DNA from: Phanerochaete sordida | Taxonomy: Eukaryota; Basidiomycota; Agaricomycetes; Polyporales; Phanerochaetaceae | Length of the DNA stretch: 64,000 nucleotides | Assembly: GCA_019973155.2 (NCBI GenBank) | Contig: BPQB01000042.1 | Location: forward strand, 1 to 64,000 | Direction: 5' to 3' | In this document: in pieces, positions 44,770-56,276 of the stretch | How the letters are laid out: each line of letters begins with the position of its first letter | How positions within the stretch are numbered: position 1 is the first letter of the stretch | The notes under the pieces: generated by a model | What the model was told of the DNA's origin: nothing | Database searches by the model: none | The model's input: the letters and a program-made list of their open reading frames with translations, nothing else | Made by a program: the position numbers and the translations under genes

Positions 44770-46927
44770 CCATGCAGGTCTACACCTCGCCGCTGCCCGC
44801 GCGGGCGTACCCCGCCGAGTCGCTCTTCACCTTCCTCTTCCGCACGCACTTCGCCGACCACGCGCCGACGGCGGCCGCGTTCATCGACGCCCCGAGCGGC
44901 GCCGTGCTCACGCGCGGCGAGCTGCGCGACCTGTCCCTCGAGTTCGCGCACGGGCTCCGCCACGCGTTCGCGCGCGCAGGCGGCGTGCGCCTGCGCCGCG
45001 GCGACACCGTGCTCGTGCTCGCGCCGAACTGCCTCGCGTTCCCCGTCGCGATGGCGGCCGTGTTCGCAGCGGGCCTCTGCCTCGCGCCCGCGAGCCCGGC
45101 GCTCACGCCGCGCGAGCTCGCGGCGCAGTGGGCGGACTGCCGCGCGGCGGCCGTGCTCGTGCACCCGGACGCCGTGCCGCACGTGCTGCAGATGTTCGCG
45201 CTGCTCGACGTCGACCTTGGTGCGGCGAGGCGCAGGATCGTCGTGATGGATTGGCTCCCCGGCGCGCCGCGCAAGGGGCCGAGCGACTTTGTGTGCATGT
45301 CCGATTTGCTCGGGAAGGGGACGTCCGAAGAGGAGAAGTTCACGGGGGAGCAAGTCGACGAGACGGTCATTCTCTGCTACTCGTCCGGGACGACGGGCAA
45401 GCCCAAGGGCGTAGAGGTGAGCGAGGCGATCTCACTACGCGGCCGTGCTGACAGATAATTTCTGGAAGACTACCCACAAAAGCCTAGTCTCGAGCCTCAC
45501 CTCGAACAGCGCCTGCTACCCGACCCTGCGCTCGGCTGCGCCAAAGGCCCTGGGCTTCGTCCCGTTCTACCACATCTTCGGTGAGCCCCGCCGGCCGCGG
45601 ACGCGCGCACTGACTAACGCGGGCCGGCAGGCATGGTGCAGGTGCAGCTCGCGGAGTTCTTCCGCGGCGTCCCCGTCGTCGTCATGCCCGGCTTCGAGCC
45701 GACCGCGTTCTGCCAGTACGTCGAGCGCTACAGGGTCACGCACGTCTGCGTCGTCCCGCCGGTCCTGCTCACGCTGTTGCACCATCCAGGCGAGTTCTTT
45801 CTGTTCTGCGCGGAGCGCGCGTAAAACGCTGACGCGCGACCCACAGCCCTGGCGCAGTACGACGTCCGCTCGCTCGAGTACATGATGAGCGGCGCCGCGC
45901 CGCTGAGCCTCTCGCTCCTCAAAGCACTCGCGGCGCGGCTCACGGGGCTCGGCGCGAACGTGTCGATCATCCAGGGTGCGTTCTTATCCGCTGCCGCCTC
46001 CGCCTCGCTGACCCCCCGCCGCTTGGCGCAGGCTACGGCCTCACGGAGTCGATGGGCTTCTACCAGCCGCTGCGCGACTGGCTGCGCAAGGCGGGCACGA
46101 TCGGGCTGCTGATGCCGCACCTCAAGGCGCGGCTCGTCGCCGACGACGGCGCGGACGTGCAGGCGGGCGCGCCGGGCGAGCTCTGGCTCCGCGGGCCGTG
46201 CATGTTCAAGGGCTACCTGCGCAACGCGGACGCGACGCGCGCGGCGCTCACGCCCGACGGGTGGTTCAAGACTGGGGACGTGCTGACGAGGGATGAGGAG
46301 GGGTATTTTAGGGTTGTGGACCGCAAGAAGGAGCTGATCAAGTACAAGGTGCGTGCTCGCTGGCGGGGTGTGGGGCGGTGCTGAGGGTGTGGTCTAGGGA
46401 TACCAAGTTGCGCCGGCTGAGCTGGAGAGCGTGCTCCTTGAGCATCCGGACATTGTCGACGCAGGCGTGGTGGGCATCGTGTCCGAGGCGGAGGCGACTG
46501 AACTTCCCAGGTTCGCTTTCTATGTCACGCGTACCGCTTGAAATCTGACCGCTGTTGTATGCAGGGCATACGTCGTGCATGCGACGAAGCTTGCGCCGGC
46601 TGACCGCAACGCTTTTGCGCGTTCTGTGCAAGAGTGGATCAAGGAGCGTGTAGCGAACCACAAGCGGCTGAGAGGAGGTAAGACCTATGGGCTATCCGTT
46701 CAAAGGACCAGCTCTTGAATACTCTGCGTTCTAGGTGTCATCGTCGTCGATGCTATTCCCAAGAGGTAAGAAAACCAAACTTTTCCTTAGAGGCATTCAT
46801 TGCTCACTATAACATCCATAGCCCTTCCGGAAAGATCCTGCGCCGAACTCTGCGCGACCTCGCCCAAGCTGAGGCTTCGACGCAGAGCTCGACCACCGGT
46901 TCTCACCATTCCAAAGCGAAGCTGTAG
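44770..46927 (+). CDS. AMP-binding acyl-CoA/4-coumarate-CoA ligase-like enzyme, PTS1 AKL
   Basis: This ANL-superfamily enzyme adenylates a carboxylic acid and transfers it to CoA. The N-domain starts [20 protein letters not shown]. The ATP-binding loop [16 protein letters not shown] is split from [12 protein letters not shown] by an intron. Further motifs are [21 protein letters not shown] (A5), [33 protein letters not shown] (A7), [20 protein letters not shown] (A8) and [18 protein letters not shown] (A10, with the catalytic Lys). About eight short introns are present. The C-terminus HHSKAKL ends in AKL, an accepted variant of the peroxisomal signal SKL. Substrate is unknown: 4-coumarate-like aromatic acids or medium-chain fatty acids are both plausible in fungi. 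ATG 44770 fits the TATA position. Confidence 0.88.
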
Positions 46928-47217
46928 TCTTGAGATGTTGCTTAGTTGCTCTACATCTAAATACGATACCCTCAGCACGCGCTGCTTGTAACGTTGTGCA
47001 ACTCGAAGTGGTCAAGCGAAAGCTGAGAAAAGGCTCGAGGCGCTTATTAAATTCAGATTTATTCTGGCATCACGTGATGAGCATTGTGGCGCGCCCTTGC
47101 ATTGAGCGCCGGCCGGTCTTCTGCCTCAACCACGCTGCTCGAGCACCCGTCGCGTACTTAGCACTGCCCTGCCTTCCTCTCGTATATGCAGAATATTGGA
47201 CATCGATATCCTCCGAG
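46928..47217. promoter_or_regulatory. CHL1 upstream region with a TCACGTGA palindrome
   Basis: This is a 290-bp spacer. ATCACGTGAT at 47069-47078 is a perfect 10-bp palindrome around an E-box, about 140 nt upstream of ATG 47218. No TATA box is seen close to the gene. Confidence 0.45.
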
Positions 47218-50200
47218 ATGACACTCAATCTTCCGACTCCCTCCTCTTTTCCCGCTTTCCCCTTCACGCCGTACGACATCCAGCTCGGCCTCATGCGGCA
47301 CCTCTACGAAAACATCGAGAACAGACGCGTCACCGTCGTCGAGAGCCCAACAGGAACGGTGCGTGCCTGCGATGACACGCTTACGACGCGTCACTTGGCT
47401 GACACGCGCCGTGCACGTTGTCTCAGGGCAAGACGCTCAGCCTGCTGTGTGCATCGCTGACCTGGCTGCGGGACGAGCAGGATAGGGCGCGGAAGGGGAA
47501 GATATCTGCAGATGAGGAACAGGAAGGTGTGTGAATGCGTATGCGTTCTGCAGCGGCGGCTTGACGGGTCAGCCTCAGTCATGGACTGGGTCCTCGCGCA
47601 GACACTGGAACGCAAGCGACGGCAACTTGAAGCTGAAGAGATGGAGTACGCCGAACGGCTCGCAGAAGCTCGGAAACGCGAGGCGGTTATGAGGCGTGCC
47701 GCGAAGGGAAGAGTGCGGAAGAGGATGGTGCGCTCGTTCGAAGACTTCTGGCTCGCAGCTTAAAGTAACATAGCGCCAGAAAGCCGAGGCGGAGAAGGAG
47801 AACGTCGGACGCATCGACTTCGAAGACTCCGCGTTTCTTCCGGACAGTATTGATGGCGCGGCCCAGCAGGATGAAGATGACAATATTTCGCCTGCCGTGC
47901 GCGCCCTGATGCAGAAGTGCGTTCTCCGTGTGTCCTTCGTTGCTCCCTAAGCCCGAGCGCTGATAGGTTGCAGGCTAGAAAAATCTAAGGCGGCGACATC
48001 ATCGAGCACCACAGAAGCTGAACCGACGTGCACGAAGATATATTACACTTCACGAACGCATTCTCAGCTAGCGCAAGTACTCCATGAACTACGCAAGCTG
48101 AACATCTCCCTGTCCCCGTCATCCGTCGTTTCATTCCACCGCGACACTGACGGAACCGCTGCACCATCAAGCAGCTGCACAGACCCATCCAGGAAACGAG
48201 GTTTAGAAGGAGATGAAGACGAAGACGAACCCCCTGCAGTCGACGTTAGGACAGTCTCCTTGGCGTCTCGGAAGCAACTATGCGTGAACGAAAAACTGAA
48301 GGGGAAGAAGACTGATCTGGACGAAGCGTGCAGGCAGCTGCTCAGTGGTGAGCTAAGTTTGACTGGGAGCTGATCTTACAGCTGACGTCTCATTCAGAAA
48401 AGGGTGAGAAGCGATGTCCGTACCTACCTCCCGCCGATGAGGAGACACGGATGCTTGACCTGCGAGATCAGATCCTGGTAAGTCCTCGACTCCTCCCTCA
48501 TAATTGATGGCTTACATGGATCAGGCTACACCTAAAGACATCGAATCCCTGGTACAGACGGCCCAAGAGTCACGGACATGTCCCTACTTCGGCTCCCGCC
48601 GCGCGATCGCCCAGGCCCAGCTGGTACTTCTCCCCTACAACCTCCTCCTGCAGAAGACCGCGCGCGAGGCGATGGGCATCGACCTCACGGGCCAGGTGAT
48701 CGTGGTCGACGAAGCGCACAGTGCGTCCTCCCCACGCACCCGTCCGTCTGCGTGCCCCTGACAGCAGCACCTAGACCTGGTATCGACCCTCCTCGCGCTC
48801 TCCACCGTCGCGCTCCCGCTGCGCACGCTCGCGACGGCGCTCGCCCAGCTCTCGATCTACCTCGACAAGTTCCGCACCCGCCTCTCGACGGCGCACGCGC
48901 TGCACCTGCGCCGCCTCGTCGCGCTGCTCGAGGCGCTCGTGCGCTTCGCAGAGGAATGGAGGGCCGGCGGCACCAGCGCAGCGAGCGCGCCGGGCCCCGA
49001 GAAGGCCGCGAGCAGGAAGCCCCGCGAGCCGGGCGCGGAGGTGCTCACGTCCGGCGAGCTCATGGGCCGCCTCGGGCGCAGGGTCGCGGGTGTGAACCTG
49101 CTCGAGATCGAGACGTACCTCCGCGCGAGCAAGGTCGCGCGCAAGATCGCGGGCTACTGCGCGCAGGCGATGGAGAAGGCTGCGGGCCAAGGTGCGTGCT
49201 CTCCTCTGCCAGCTCGGGTGGAGGCTGATGCAGCGCAGATCCGAAGAAGCTTGCGAAGCTCGCCAGGCTCGGTGCTGCGACGCCGCCTCTGCATGTTGTG
49301 GAGAATTTTATTGTGGCGTTGACTGCGGCGAGCGACGGTGAGTGGCTGGGTGTATGCGAGTTGTGCGGTAGCTAAGCCTCCCGTCCTAGATGGACGGGTG
49401 ACTCTCTCTATAGTGAATGGCGAGGTAGAGATCAAGTATCAGCACCTCAACCCCGCGACGTACTTCCAGGAGGTTGTAGAGACGGCGCGTGCCGTGGTGC
49501 TTGCGGGCGGAACGATGTCGCCAGTGAGTTCATGTTCCTGAAAGTACCTGCAAGCAGAATCGCAAGCTCACCTCGTCTGACCAGATTTCCGACGTCACAA
49601 ACCAGCTCTTCCCGTTCGTTCCTGCAGAGCGCCTCACGACGTTCTCCTGTGGACACATCGTGCCGCCAGCCAGCCTGCAGACGCTCGTCGTGAAGAAGGG
49701 CCCCAAGGGAAGCGCGATGCAGTTCAAATTCGACAGCCGGAACGACCAGAACCTGGTGCGTCCTCCTAAATCTGCCCCGCGGTGTGAAACTGACTGCGTT
49801 GTCCAGATGGCCGAGCTCGGGCAGGTGCTCTTCAACTTTGCGAGCCTCGTGCCCGCGGGCATGGTCGTGTTTGTGCCGTCGTACGGGTTCCTGAACACCG
49901 TCATGGGTGTGTGGGAGAAGAGCGGGCTGCTGGAGAGACTGCGCTCCAAGAAAAAGGTCCGATTCGTTGCATTCCGTGCTTGGGATTGTCGCTGATGGCA
50001 TCGGATAGGTGTTCACAGAGCCCCAGGAGAGCAGCGACGTCGAGACCGTCCTGCGAGAGTACGCTGCCGAGGTCCACTCCGTACGCATCCCACCGTTCAT
50101 TCATCGATAGGCCGACTCACCTTGCCTTCGCAGGCCCGCACGTCCGCAGACGGCCCCAAGAAGCGCGGCGCACTGCTCTTCGCCGTCGTCGGCGCGAAGC

Positions 50201-50657
50201 TGTCGGAGGGCCTCAACTTCGCAGACGATCTCGCGCGCGCAGTCGTCATCGTCGGGCTGCCGTTCGCGAACCTCGCGTCGCCCGAGCTGCGCGAGCGCAT
50301 GGCGTACGTGAACCGCGCGCAGCAGCGGCGCGGCGGCGCGCCCGCGCAGGGCGCGAAGGACGCGGGCACGGAGCTCTACGAGAACATGTGCATGAAGGCG
50401 GTGAACCAGAGCATCGGTGCGTCCCCGTGCGGTCTAGGGAGCGCGGCGTCGACTGAGCGTGCGCGGCCGCAGGACGCGCGATCCGGCACCGCGGCGACTG
50501 GGCGTCGCTCGTGCTTCTCGACGCCCGGTACGCGGCGCCGCGGATACAGAACAAGCTGCCGAAGTGGATCGGGCGGAACGTCGCCGTCGCGGAGACCTTC
50601 GGCGAGGCCGTGCGGGAGATGGGGCGGTTCTACCGCGAGCGACGTGCGGCCGCGTAG
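47218..50657 (+). CDS. CHL1: Fe-S DNA helicase CHL1/DDX11 (XPD-like superfamily 2)
   Basis: This 5'-3' DNA helicase of the FANCJ/XPD/RTEL1 group is needed in yeast for sister-chromatid cohesion and acts with the replication fork. Motif Q region FPFTPYDIQLGLMRHLYENI is followed by Walker A ESPTGTGKTLSLL (split by an intron). The family-typical helix ASVMDWVLAQTLERKRRQLE precedes motif Ia YYTSRTHSQLAQV. Four Fe-S cysteines are visible: KQLCVNEKL, DEACRQLL, KRCPYLPP and SRTCPYFGSRRA. Then VIVVDEAHN (motif II), VVLAGGTMSP (III), VPSYGFLNTV, VVGAKLSEGLNF (V) and QSIGRAIRHRGDWASLVLLD (VI). About 14 short introns are present. An intron before SVMDWV must end at ggtcag rather than the nearer gcag to keep the frame. 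All key residues seem present. Confidence 0.93.
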
Positions 50658-50761
50658 CAGCACAGAGCGTGGTGAGGACGTCTCGAGAATAAATATTGCG
50701 GCAATGATACATGTGCAGTCAAAACAAAGTCATCGGGAAACAGGCACTCGGCAGGCGCGCT

Positions 50762-51143
50762 CTACCACCGCCGCTCGTTGTTCGGGTCGAGGCTGGCCCA
50801 CGCAGCCTCCCTGCACGCGTCGCACCAGTCCTGGATGAGGTTCACGACCCTCCGGTTCTCGGTGTAGTTCTGCCGCCGGACGGTGAGTGGTGCATTTTGG
50901 GAGACAGTGCAAGAGACGTACCCGGGGGCATGCGCACTTGCGGGCGGTGTATGTGCCCTGGGTGTGGCAGTGCGCCTGGCTGAGGCCGCAGTGCGGGTTG
51001 TTACAGTCCTTGACGACGCCGGAGTCGTACAGCTTGACGTAGTGCTGGCACTTGCGGTGGTAGTTTCCAAAGCTGCGGGTGCGGTCGCGTCAGCGCATGC
51101 ATCGGGCTGCGGCACGGTGCACCTACCACTCTGCTTCACACAT
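50762..51143 (-). CDS. Small Cys-rich protein (91 residues)
   Basis: There are three tiny exons, 51127-51143 (17 nt), 50922-51072 and 50762-50869, joining in frame to 91 residues. The protein starts MCEAECFGNYHRKCQHYV and contains 10 Cys and several His: KDCNNPHCGLSQAHCHTQ, then RKCACPR. The conserved-looking helix NLIQDWCDACREAAW closes it. The Cys/His spacing suggests one or two zinc sites. Short proteins of this MCEAEC...CxxAC type recur in Agaricomycetes with no known role. There is no signal peptide. A TATA box at about 51279-51286 (minus, TATAAAGG) lies upstream. The 17-nt first exon is easily missed by gene finders. Confidence 0.75.
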
Positions 51144-52199
51144 GGCGGCGGTAGGGTGGACGGATAAGGCAGGGGTGGGCGTCGTGGCGTTTGAGTTCGC
51201 GCTGCAGGTCGCTCTGGAGGCGGTGGCAGGCTGGAGTGGCCGGCTGGTTGGTGCTGCCTCCCTCGCCAGAGCGCAGGCCTTTATAGCAGGCCGCACCGCG
51301 ACGCGCGAGGCGTGATCAGGAGCCGGCACGAGTCTGCAACGCGCTGGGAGCCTGCCCGGGTGCATCATACTCTGGCAGTGCGATCAGCCGAGGCGTTAGG
51401 GCTTGGACGCCGGGGCAGCGCGGCCGCGCAGGGTGCGCAGGCGCACCGGCGCGGCCGCACGACGCCCTGCCCTGCCTCGCCGCGGGCGTGTTAATTCCCG
51501 GCGCGCGCTGCGCGTCCCTAGGCACGCCCCAGCACGATCGAGAGGCCGGAAATTGGCATACGAAACGGTGCAGTGGGAAGATCGCCTGCGCGGGGGCGGT
51601 CAGATGTCTCCTCGTCCCGTGGGTACCGTCGCGACGGCCCCTGCGCCGGCGAAACCGCACACGAGGCTCGCGTAGACGCACCAGCTGTGCAAGACGCCTG
51701 CGTACCGGGTCGGCCAGAGGGATTCGGCCTTCCCGATGCGGCCGCCGCTGAGCTCAACGGTTCGGCAGGCGCAGCGGCGGAGGTCATTCTGGAGGCGGAC
51801 GCTGCCTCGTGCTGGCCAACCTCCGCTATAGACACATGGCCTCGCGGGCCCTGAGCGCGGCAGATCGGTGCAGCGGTGGACCAGCTACGGCTTGCCGCGG
51901 CGGAGGTGCCGAGGTGTGACGGTCGGCAGGTCTTCGCTATACAGATTGACATCGCGCTTGACTGACCATGACATCCCGATTCCGTGTCCGTTTGGACAAA
52001 ATACAGCAGTGCAGCGGCGCGCTGCGCACTGGATATAACAGTCATTACGTACAGATGCGTCCGGTCCGTGTCACGGCGAGGCGGGGCACTCAAGGGCACG
52101 CGAGAAGAGCGCGGCGCCAGCACGTGCGGTTCCGCGCCGCCAGAGGGCTCCCCAGGCCGTGCTCCGGCGTGCGCTCCCCTCTCTCCCGGTCTCCCACAC
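51144..52199. other. Intergenic region, no gene seen
   Basis: About 1.05 kb. Apart from the TATA box near 51280 I see nothing. Frames on both strands are GC-driven, with no motif. Confidence 0.5.
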
Positions 52200-54525
52200 T
52201 CACGCATCGGAGTAATCGTAGAAACCTTTGCCGCTCTTCTTTCCCAGCCATTGCGCGTCTACCATGCGCTCGAGGAGGATGCTCGGGCGGTACTTGGAGT
52301 CGCCCGTTCCCTGGTAAAGCGTCTGCTGGATCGCGAGACAGGTGTCGAGCCCGATGCTAGGCAGATCCGTCATTATCGCCGCCCGGTTAGAGTACGGAGC
52401 AGCGACTTACAAATCGGCTGTTGAACGTTCGTCGAGATCAGCTCTTCATCGAGGGCACAGCAGCGCGGAAGTCAAGACGGACGGACCTAGCTGTAGGGGG
52501 CCCATTGGGTGGGCCATACCCAGCCTGAGCGTCTTGTCAATGTCATCCCGTGTCGCGACGCCCTATGCAGGGCAGTGAGCATTGCACAACAGGGACGACC
52601 GCAGCGAAGGGACCGACCTTTTCCAAGCACATGATGGCCTGATAATAGGCGATAACGGAGATGACAGGTCAGTGGACAGCGGAGGGATTAATTGGGATGA
52701 GCAACGCTTTACGCACCTCGTTAATGAACGGCATCAGCAGGGCATTGCTCACGAATCCAGGAACATCTTGCGATGTTGTGACCTCTGAGAGAGTAATGCT
52801 CGGGTCAGAAACGCTGCAGTGAAACATCGGAAGGGATCATAGGGAGATGGACTGGAAAAGTGGCAATATTGTCTAGAAAGAACGCGATCCAAGGGTGGAG
52901 GATGACCCTTGGATTGCCGGATGTGCACAGGTTCACACATCGCCATTTGCCCACGACGCAGCGACGGCCAAACAGGCGCAAATGCTTTCGGCCTATCACC
53001 AGTGAAGTGAGGCGTGACAGGGAGGCTCTGATAGAAGTGCCGAACACGCAACGAGTCTATCTCGTGGTGACGCAGGGCATGTGACGTGAAGGACAACACA
53101 CCTTTGCCGCAAGCTGTAGCAAACGCCCTTGCTCTTTCCAACGTCTCCTGAGATGTTTGGAGTCCTGAGATGAGCTCCACCAGTTTCTAGATCGTGGACA
53201 TCAGGTCAGTGATGTGCCGTGAACCGCATTGATAATGAGCGTATGATGCATGTTAACAGAACAGTGGAGCATAAACGGTAACGGTCCCCTCCGTGAACGG
53301 TGCGCTGTACCAGGCATTCAACACTCCGAACTGTATGGGCCAAGACCCGAGACTGAGCAAGGGCGTGTTGACAACCTGGTCGCAGTCGAGCCTCAAGGTT
53401 TGCGCTCTGCTCAACACAGATTCAATTGCGAACCAGAAGATAGAAATCCTCTGCATAAGGTTAGTTTCGCCCATGCCGAAGCGTAACGCCGGGTGGGCAC
53501 CTTTACGGTGACGCCGGCCTGACCTCAATAGAGGTTCGAAGCCGGATGGGGCGCATGACGGCCCACAGAATGGCTGCGATCGAGCCATGCCCGTGGTGTC
53601 AGCACCATGCCCAAGACAGGCAGGCCTCCCGCCGCACTTCGTGGGAGATACCCTATTTCTGCACGCATATTCACCTCCAGGCCGATCGTGAAACTCACTC
53701 ACCATGACGGGTACGGGGTTAAAGAAATGAAGGCCTAAAGGCAGAAACAGTCAATGACATACCCGGTAGGCGTATGGTGAGTGCAACGCTCTGGCCAGCT
53801 CTGGGTCCAGGGTATGGATCCGCAGTGATTGGCAGAAAAGCTAGACATTGCAGGCACCCGCGGGAGGAGGGACGTACCGACTACTCGGCTGGGACCCTTC
53901 AACCCTTCCTTACTCGCTGCCGACTGGCCTTCGGGGATTGTCGCTGCCGCGATCTTCGTAATGCTAATAGACGAGGTGTTCGAGGCAAGGATGGTCGACG
54001 GGGGCAGATCAGCTGCCAGACGTCCGAAGATAGCCTGCTTCAGCGACAAAGACTCCGAGACGGCCTGTGTCCCTGGTGTAGGTCAGCTGAACCCGGGGGT
54101 GGGAACGCAAAGCGCACCTCAACAACCATGTCGACGTCCTGCAGCCCTACAAGGCCCTTCTCGGGAGGCACGACCGTGACCCGATCCCGTGCTTCCTTAG
54201 CCTCTTCAGCCTTGATTTTTCCCTGCAGTCCGAGGTGCCGGTGAGCCCCTCCGCGGCCCTTGGAGAACGATGCGAACATGCCTTCGTCACGTCCTTCTCG
54301 AGGAGCTTGTCCATGAGGGCAAGTCCTTTCTGTATCTGAGCTGTCGAGCGGTCGTGCAAGAGCACAGGGACCTTCGCTCGCAGCGCTGCCACGTAGGCAA
54401 TGCCGAGTCCTAACCCCCACGGATCCCGTTAGCCTCGCTCCTGCCCTGGCACGCTTTCACTGCGCACCCATCTGGCCCGCGCCGAGCACGCCGAGGGTGC
54501 GGATTCCGTGTGCATAGATAGCCAT
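52200..54525 (-). CDS. 3-hydroxyacyl-CoA dehydrogenase (HADH/HbdA-like)
   Basis: This NAD-dependent enzyme oxidises L-3-hydroxyacyl-CoA in beta-oxidation. The Rossmann start is [20 protein letters not shown], spliced at 54468/54409. [34 protein letters not shown] (with the catalytic His) and [20 protein letters not shown] follow. The C-terminal domain is [20 protein letters not shown], then [20 protein letters not shown] and [13 protein letters not shown] at the end (about 320 residues). The second intron (54223-54281) best fits a GC-AG pair, giving [18 protein letters not shown]. Two introns are unusually long here: 53187-53702 (516 nt) and 52785-53101 (317 nt). There is no clear presequence or PTS1, so mitochondrial or peroxisomal location is open. 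The divergent neighbour is a PMP47-type carrier. Confidence 0.9.
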
Positions 54526-54854
54526 TGTGCCGCGCGGTCGGGGTAGGGAGAGGGGCCGGAGGTGAGGGGAGAAAGGAGGGCGTAAATGGGTGATATTCGA
54601 GAAATAATGGGCCGCAAGAGCCGAGCTCGTCGCGTCGGAGGCACGCGGGGAAATCACATGGCAACGTCACGCGTTATGGGGTAGCCCCATCTTGGGGTTA
54701 GGTCCTGACCGCTGCCTGACGTAGGGCTACAATATTCGCTCGAATTTAAGCTCATTTTCTCCCGAGGTCTCTTTCGCTTTTACCACCACGTCGTACACCT
54801 CTTGAGCCTCTTGAGACTTCTCAATCTCTAGTCCACTCATACACTGATTTTACC
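54526..54854. promoter_or_regulatory. Shared divergent promoter: HADH and PMP47-type carrier
   Basis: 329 bp separate the two ATGs. CCGAGG at 54762-54767 equals the reverse complement of CCTCGG, the core recognised by fatty-acid regulators FarA/FarB in ascomycetes. A polypyrimidine stretch precedes the carrier ATG, and no TATA box is visible. Co-regulation is inference from arrangement and function. Confidence 0.5.
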
Positions 54855-56006
54855 ATGACCTCAACTCTCCCTCCGCTCGTCCAGGCATTTTCTGGCGCGA
54901 TCGGCAGTGCAACTGCAAACGCGATCGTGTATCCTCTCGACCTCGTGGCTACCAGGCTGCAGACATCGTCCTCGAAACGTCTCAGAGGTGCGTGCCTTGT
55001 GCTCTAGTCCCCTGCTGTTTCCTAGCTACCTCTAACAACACCTAGGCTACATCGGCGTGCTGCGTGCATTGCGTCATGTCCTTAAGACAGAAGGATGGAG
55101 GGGGATGTATGACGGCTTGACCACAGATACAGCTGCCACCATTGTCTCCAAGTACGCCCATAATCACTACCTACCCCATTGACTGGCCCTCAGGGAAGCC
55201 CAGCTTCCTGTATTTCTACTTCTACGCCTTCCTGCGTACCATTCTCCTTCGGCGCAAGACACGCATCACACCACCGTCTACTGGCAAATTGAAAGCGGCG
55301 CCTGCACTATTGAGCGTCGCAGAAGAGCTCGGAATTGGCTTTCTCGCAGGCGTGACCAGCCGTGCGATTTCCACTCCGCTCAGTGTGATCACCGTCCGCC
55401 TCCAGACAGAGACAGAAGGGGAGGACGACGGCGGCGAGCTCGATCCCGAGAAGGGCGACCCTGAGGACGCGTCGCGCAGGGGCGAGCCCCGCGGTGTCCT
55501 CGCGACAGTCAACAGGATTTACGCCGAGCAGGGGCTGCAGGGTTTTTGGGGAGGTATGTCATCGAGCCTGAGATCGGACAATGCAACTCACTCATGCACC
55601 CACAGGTTTCACCACCACAATACCCTTGTCCCTGAACCCTGCCATTACGCTGTTCCTGTTCCAACTCTATGGCAAGATCGCCACACGAGGAAACAAGGGC
55701 TCGGCCCTAGGCACACCAAGCGCATCGTCGTCGTTCGTCGGCGCAGCGTTTTCCAACTCTATCGCCACCTGGCTCTTGTACCCGCTCATGCTGGCCAAGA
55801 CGCGCCTTCAGATGCATCGAAAGCGCGCCAAAGAAGCCAGTGAACGCGGCGAACAGGCCAAATGCAAGCAGGATGTCTCGATGCTGACCATTTGGGAAGA
55901 TGCGCTCGACAATGAAGGGCCGAGCGGGTTGTACCAAGGCCTCAAGGCGCAACTCCTGAAGGGCTTCGTCAGTCAAGGCGTTACCATGATGGTGAAACAA
56001 AGGTGA
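54855..56006 (+). CDS. Peroxisomal adenine nucleotide carrier, PMP47/ANT1-like (SLC25)
   Basis: This is a mitochondrial-carrier-family protein, probably of the peroxisomal membrane, importing ATP in exchange for AMP for fatty-acid activation. Repeat 1 is QAFSGAIGSATANAIVYPLD followed by LVATRLQT. Repeat 2 is EELGIGFLAGVTSRAISTPL then SVITVRLQTETEGED. Repeat 3 is GAAFSNSIATWLLYPLMLAK then TRLQMHRKRAKEAS. The P-x-D/S-xx-K/R signatures are modified (PLDLVATR, PLSVITVR, PLMLAKTR), as usual in PMP47 relatives. The NFLYFYFYAFLRTILLRR block after GLTTDTAATIVS is characteristic; its intron must end at gcccag to keep the frame. Four exons, ATG 54855, C-terminus TMMVKQR. Gly-rich acidic insert at about 170-190 (EGEDDGGELDPEKGDPEDA). 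Confidence 0.85.
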
Positions 56007-56276
56007 GCTTCAGATCGTTTTACTGCGAGGCAGCCGGCAAGGAAAAGTGCTGATGCAGCGCAATTTCAGGGTTGAGCTGTACGTCGTAGCGCTGTATCTT
56101 AGTCGTATGAGATGAGGCACAAATACAATCTTCTTCATGTTCTTTGCTGGAAGTGCAAACCTTCGCGGGTAGTGCAGGCCGCAAGTGAGAGGGACTCGGA
56201 CGAGGAGAAGCGTCGGCGCGCTTCAGCTGGCGGCTCCGCACGTTTGCTGCGACCACCACGACCCCGACCCTGCGCA

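Noticed and set aside
53520..53560. tRNA gene suggested by a GGTTCGAAGCC B-box-like sequence in the HADH intron
   Set aside because: The flanking bases cannot form T-arm or acceptor stems.
53253..53705. Independent gene inside the long HADH intron
   Set aside because: The frame has no motifs and starts inside the intron donor region; flanking exons splice across it in frame.
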